Below are positions 57,101 through 63,100 of a stretch of DNA of 64,000 nt, piece by piece. The first letter of the stretch is position 1, and the number at the start of each line of letters is the position of its first letter. This DNA comes from Mactra quadrangularis (lineage: Eukaryota; Mollusca; Bivalvia; Venerida; Mactridae): contig CM046299.1 in assembly GCA_025267735.1 (NCBI GenBank), forward strand, positions 25,198,468 through 25,262,467, given 5' to 3'. The notes under the pieces were generated by a model. It made no database searches and was not told the origin of the DNA. It worked only from the letters and a program-made list of their open reading frames with translations. Position numbers and translations under genes: made by a program.

Positions 57101-60100
57101 GATCTCTTTGAACTTGGTGTAAGAGTCCATGACACCTTTACATTCCTAGTGAAAACTAGCAGAGACGCTTTCATAATGTTACACAAAAACAGAGATGATT
57201 TTGAAGATGCTTACTATATAATCATTGGAGGATGGGGAGATACAAGAAATATTATTAAAAAGTATAAATTGGGTGAAGCTGACAGAGTTGAAGATTACAG
57301 GAATGAAATGCTGAACGAGTACGAATTCAGGTATGAAGGCTAAATGAAAACGAATTCAGATAGCCAAAGTATTCCATTACTTCATATAACATGAATAATG
57401 GACTTCACAAAATCCGAACATTCTTATTGTTTATAAAAAATATTTTATGTCCGACTTTACTTCATACACCCATCTAATTAAAATCCGATTTAATTTTTCC
57501 GCTTGTCTAATCGCTAATTTAGATTTGGCCTTTTCCAAACGAAGGTTACGTTCTGATTGTTATGATATGGAACTTGTCTACATCTTCTACGTCACGCAAT
57601 ATGAAATGAGCCTCCAATCGCAGACAGTGAGTAATACCGCTGTTAAATTAGCTTGCAAACCTTGACCTTAAAATGGAAATTATGAAATGAAAATGCTATT
57701 AATGGTGATTCGTCTAGATGAAAGCTTCGTATTGATTGGTTGACACCTAGTTCATCTCGACGTGACCTTCGACGGAGACAGTAGAGATTCTGTACGACAA
57801 TGGTCTACAGGATATCTGTTCACGGAGATAGTTCATACACAAGATAGTATAGAAAAGTATGGTCTTTTAAACTACCATTCAGTACAATCATACAATATCA
57901 ACATTGCATGAAGTTATTATAACTAGAATATTTGATAGGTAAAGGCACAATTCAAATGAAGAAATAATCCAAGAATCAAGAATGTAATAAAATTCTGTGT
58001 TAAAGAAATGATATATATATATTTATGATTTTGATTCAGGCCATTTTGGATTTCCTGGAATGATACAACTATACTGGTTGGTAACTCGGACACTGTTGGC
58101 TCGTCTGTTTTTTTAACCTATCCAAGAAAAAATAGTGATATTAATTTTGTCTCTGTCACCACTGGTCAATACACAGATGCCTATTGGAAAATACCAAAAT
58201 GTAAGTGCTTTGTAAACATCTCCTATGGTCTATATTTTTTCTTCAATTTTAAATACAGCTTCCAAAAATTTGTCAATTGCAAAATGAGTTCCTTATGTTT
58301 AATTCATGGAGAAAGTCTTTTATTGCATCATTTATTCAAATGTTGTTATTACCATTTTGGAATTATCAAACTTGACATTTTAATGATTTGGTCTTAAAAT
58401 CGGAATCTCGGTTCCTGTTCCTTTATCATTTATGCCATTTTATTGACCTAGGAAAATAGTGTATTATTTCATAAAATATGTCACAGTTATAAATGTGACG
58501 TAGGCACTAGAAATAATAGAAACTCTTTAAAAGGAATTTATGTAATTATAGAAGTTAAACAAAGATTTAAAATAAAGGTAGTCTTTACCCCATGATCATT
58601 ATTTAGGTTTGCTCGCTAAAATATGTAAATATTTTGCACTCTAACATATAGATGATAAATACTACGGTTGTGATGGAAAAGGATGGTTGAAATATGGGGA
58701 CTCATGTTTCTTGGTGACCCAAGAACAGAAAACATGGGACGATGCTGTAAATTATTGTGAGAAACAAGGTGGTGATCTTGCAAGTATTGCTAATGAAAAT
58801 GAACAAAATTTCCTGCTCAGTCATTTACCAAGAGGTAAGATTCGTTTACATTGTGTCAACATTAAAAGCCGATCTTTCAACTCTAATCCAGATTGTTACT
58901 CGCCTAAATACCAGTTTCCATAGATTTGTTCTTTTGATGGAAATTTTTACATATAACATGAAGTTTTTAGTATTAACTACTTGAATTTCTGGTTTGGTTT
59001 TTTGTTGTTACAAGTCACATAATTACTTTAAATTTGACATAACTGTGATTACCTTCCTTGCACCAAGGTGTTTGTTTCTCTTTCTGGCATTTAGCTTTTC
59101 TGGTAAAGCAAACGTGTCATGTGAATCTGTTGTTATAAAAACTTACTTATTTGCACCGATATTGCGCGTGAAATTCTAATTAATTATTTTTAAATATCTT
59201 TTACATCTTTTCTGTGTCGAATTTTAGTTCTCTACTTTTGACGCTACAAACACCTCTAAAACATTTAACATTTCTACTTCAGATGTTTCACATTCTTTTG
59301 TGTTAGTTTTTTACTAGGTCTAACGCCGTGTCATCAAACTTTAAGTCATGTTACGGCGTACAGCGCACCTGACCTAGCTTTCCTTGACCCTTGTCTATAA
59401 CCAGTACTCGCCTATCCTACCTCATCGCAGGAAATTCTCCATATTATCTAATCGAGGGGGGTCGACATTATTGTCAAATTTTCGGAGAAGGGTATAGTAT
59501 CCCAAGATTAGATTCGAATCCGTACCCCCTCCGGGACACGAGATTTCAAATCCCGGCGTGCTACCAACTGAATTATCTACCCGGGTTTTTTTGCGTCAGT
59601 GACACATTTGTAAATCTGTAAATTAATTGAAAGATATTTCATATAAATGTAATTTGTTTTGACTTTGACAGAAGTGAGTCAATTTTCTCTTTACATTACT
59701 TTTTAAAGTTTTTTTTTTAAATCTATTCAAATTCTTAGCAAATGTTCTTTTACTCCAGATAGGTATTGCTTCAACATACATGATAATGATACAGAGTGTA
59801 ATTTATGGGCTGAATGGGGCGAATGTGATCATAACCCAGTATGGATGTCTAAACATTGTCATCATGCTTGTGAACTCTGTATGACTAATTGTAGAGATGT
59901 GTTAGTATATGTTAATCATATCATATATTATTGGTAAATCTAGTACTGTTGTTATGTTTGCCAGTTTCTCTAGTTTCCAAGTATTCTTCAAACAATGCGA
60001 AAAATTTTTTTTCTTATTAGTGCTCCGACATACATTAGAATCTGTGCTGCAGTGGTGATGCTAAGACTAAAACATTTAGCCAATAGTAATATTAATTAAA

Positions 60101-63100
60101 AAAAATATATTATCTGCAACCGATACCTATATAAGAATGCCTTTAAAGGTATTTGACATTATAATGAAGCATATAGATCTAAAATGTTTTATACATTATA
60201 TGTTTTTATCGTCTTGATGTCATTTGCTTTTCCAGATATGAAAATACTGAGAAGTGTGCTCAATGGGCTTCGACTGGTGAATGTACTAAGAACCATCCCT
60301 GGATGATACACAATTGTGCATTGTCTTGTGGCGTCTGTGAAGGAGGTTTTTATATTCTTGTCTTCACCATTAATGTGATAGTGGTCGTTGATATATATGA
60401 TTTAATAAGAGATTGCATACTCAGGCAATTTGGAACATACATGTACATTTGAGTTTTTCTAATAACTAGGTGTCATGAATTACTTGAACCTAATAGATGT
60501 AGGTCAATAAGTTCCTTTGTAACAGCGTATTTTATTTCGAAATCAATTATTCAGAATGGGTTTTTATGTCAGTTAGAAGTCTATGAATTGTAACGCAGAT
60601 TTTCACTTAATGTTTTTACATAGACGTTTTCACTTAGGTTAGTTAGTAGATTCCTATACATATTTTCTAGTATCTATTCTTTACCGTTTTATTATGACGA
60701 GTTATGCATACTAGCATTATAACTTTGTTTTAAATGTCTTCTTATTCTGTGTATGTACATGTGGATTTCATTTTAATACAAGTGAAGTGAAAACGTAGTG
60801 TGAAACTAAAGTTCTGTTATGTAAGAAAACTAATCAAATCCCACTTCTGACACCATTGAAGTAAAACTGTAGATGAACCTAAGGTTCGGTTATGTAAGAA
60901 CTAGTGACGTATAAGTTCGAATCCTGGGATAGTCTGCTTAAGAAGAAATCTAGTAGTTGTATTAAGTGATCAAAATCACTGCATCTTTCTTATGATGCGC
61001 TCGTCAGGATGACACCACTGTATTTAAGTTATACAGAACTATGAACTTATGAATTGAGTAAAAGAATATAATAAAAATACTAAGAACAAAGATCTAGTAA
61101 AACTAAGACTCAAGTTGTAACTAAAAAGATGTGACAATAAGTCTAATTACATGATATGACAAAAATGAGCTAAAACTAACAAAATAACACAAACATACTA
61201 AATATATACACAATATATACAAAATAAGATGGTACTCAATATTTAATTAAAGCTACACAGTTATTAAATAGTTATTATTAAATATCAAATGAGTCTGAGG
61301 GATCTTAGAAAAATATAATGACAGCCAAATGTAAACAAAAGGTCTAAAAATAGAATTCAAGATGGCTGCCAATCAACAGAAAATAATCAAAAGTTCTTAA
61401 TTAAACTAACTAAACCTAATTAAAACAATAATCTAAATAAAATTAAACTATACCTTTAACTTACTTAAAAAATTGCTTAAAGTACAAAAATGTTCCAAAA
61501 ATACTGAAGTATAAATATCAAAAATAATTAATTAATTACTAATTAATGCTAGGGGAATTTGAGTTCCTTCCAATTCAAGTGTTAATCTCAGACTGAAGAT
61601 TTCAGGCTCTGCACCTATATTTATAGGCAGAACAGGTGCTGACCTCTATACCCTATAATTATTCAAGGGAAGTAATTCTGCAATGAACCCCTGAACAAAG
61701 AAAGTCTTCTTTGTTCTATATAAAGGGAAATAACTCTTACAGAATACCCTAATTACTAGTGGCTGTTCCATCAATGGGAATAATGATATTTCTAATCCTT
61801 ATTAAATGAACAATGATGATGCAAAATGCAAGTTATAATATAAGTATAAACCTAAAATATGGATATTCTGACATAGATATAAAGTTAATAAGTCAATACA
61901 ACTATTATGAAGTGATCTAAAACAGTTACAGTGACTTTAAACAACAGTATGCAAATATCCCAAATAAAGGGTTGGGTCTAAAACTCTGACCACTTAACAA
62001 CAAGGTTAAGTAAGAAGTAAATAGTAGCTTATTTGAGTCTGTATGACTCAAGAAGGCAAGTTAAAGTATTCAAAACTCTAAATTACTATTATGAAATACA
62101 AATACAACATAATACAGTATATTTTATACTACATTGTACAAGTATATGAAAGGGCCTTTAATAGCTCACATAGAAGATTTGCTATGGAAACCTTAGATAT
62201 TTACAAAGGGAAGTAATTCTGTCTAATTGATAAAAATAGATCTAACTTAACAGTTAACGTGTGCCCTTAATTATACAATATTTTAATTATTATTTCTCAA
62301 TTTATGACATCTATTATGTAATATTGCCTAGTCTAAGTCCAACTTTACAACACAAGCAATTGTAGATACAATTTCATAACATCAAGTTTCAATTGGAATT
62401 AAACATACCTTTGTCAAACGACGTATCGCTCGATAATAAATATAGATATACCTTAACTCTAAAGTTACTTGACAACGTTTCTTGATGGTTGTCTTTGTGA
62501 TCTGTAACCAAATGTTTTAGATAGATAAGTAGTCCTCAAGCTTCTTTCACATATACCTCAATGCTTTTGCTTTCGCTTTTGTAATAGGATTGTTGCACTT
62601 AACTTTCAAGAATTCCCAGTTAAAAATCTAAAGGGGCATTTCCTCATGTTAGGCCAGCTTAGGCCTAGTATGTGGATAATATCAGCAATTTATCATGTGG
62701 ATAATATTAGCAATCTACCACTGCATATTCAACGGAAAGAAATATCAACTTTATACAATCAATCAATCAAGCGCATAATCTTTAATTGTAGCCCCAACTC
62801 GTGGTTACTGGATTGGATTACACAGTTTAAGTTATGAACAGAGTTACAGTTGGAATGATAAGAGTCGAGTTAGATATACAAATTGGGACGGCCATCAACC
62901 TCTTCATTATCGAGACAGAAAAGGCAGCTGTGTTGGCATGCTGGTTCAGGTTTGATATATTACCATGTCAAAAGATTATAATGTGTAATTATTAAATTGT
63001 CAAATGGTCAAAACAGATGTAAGACGATATGTTTAAACAGCTTCTAAATTCAGATTGAGATTGGAATATGTTTGGATTGCTATCACTGCTGGGATGCCCG

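Noticed and set aside
59551..59590. Possible minus-strand tRNA (A-box and B-box)
   Set aside because: The body matches the copy at 42395-42600, so it is a SINE.
58835..59758. Missing second CTLD-J exon directly after the first
   Set aside because: No WIGL-type sequence is found here; the matching exon is at 62792.
59901..59940. Donor at GAT|GTGTTA ending the first ShKT exon in phase 0
   Set aside because: Joining to 60236 in that phase gives an immediate stop; the donor two bases later keeps the CRDVYENTEKC frame.
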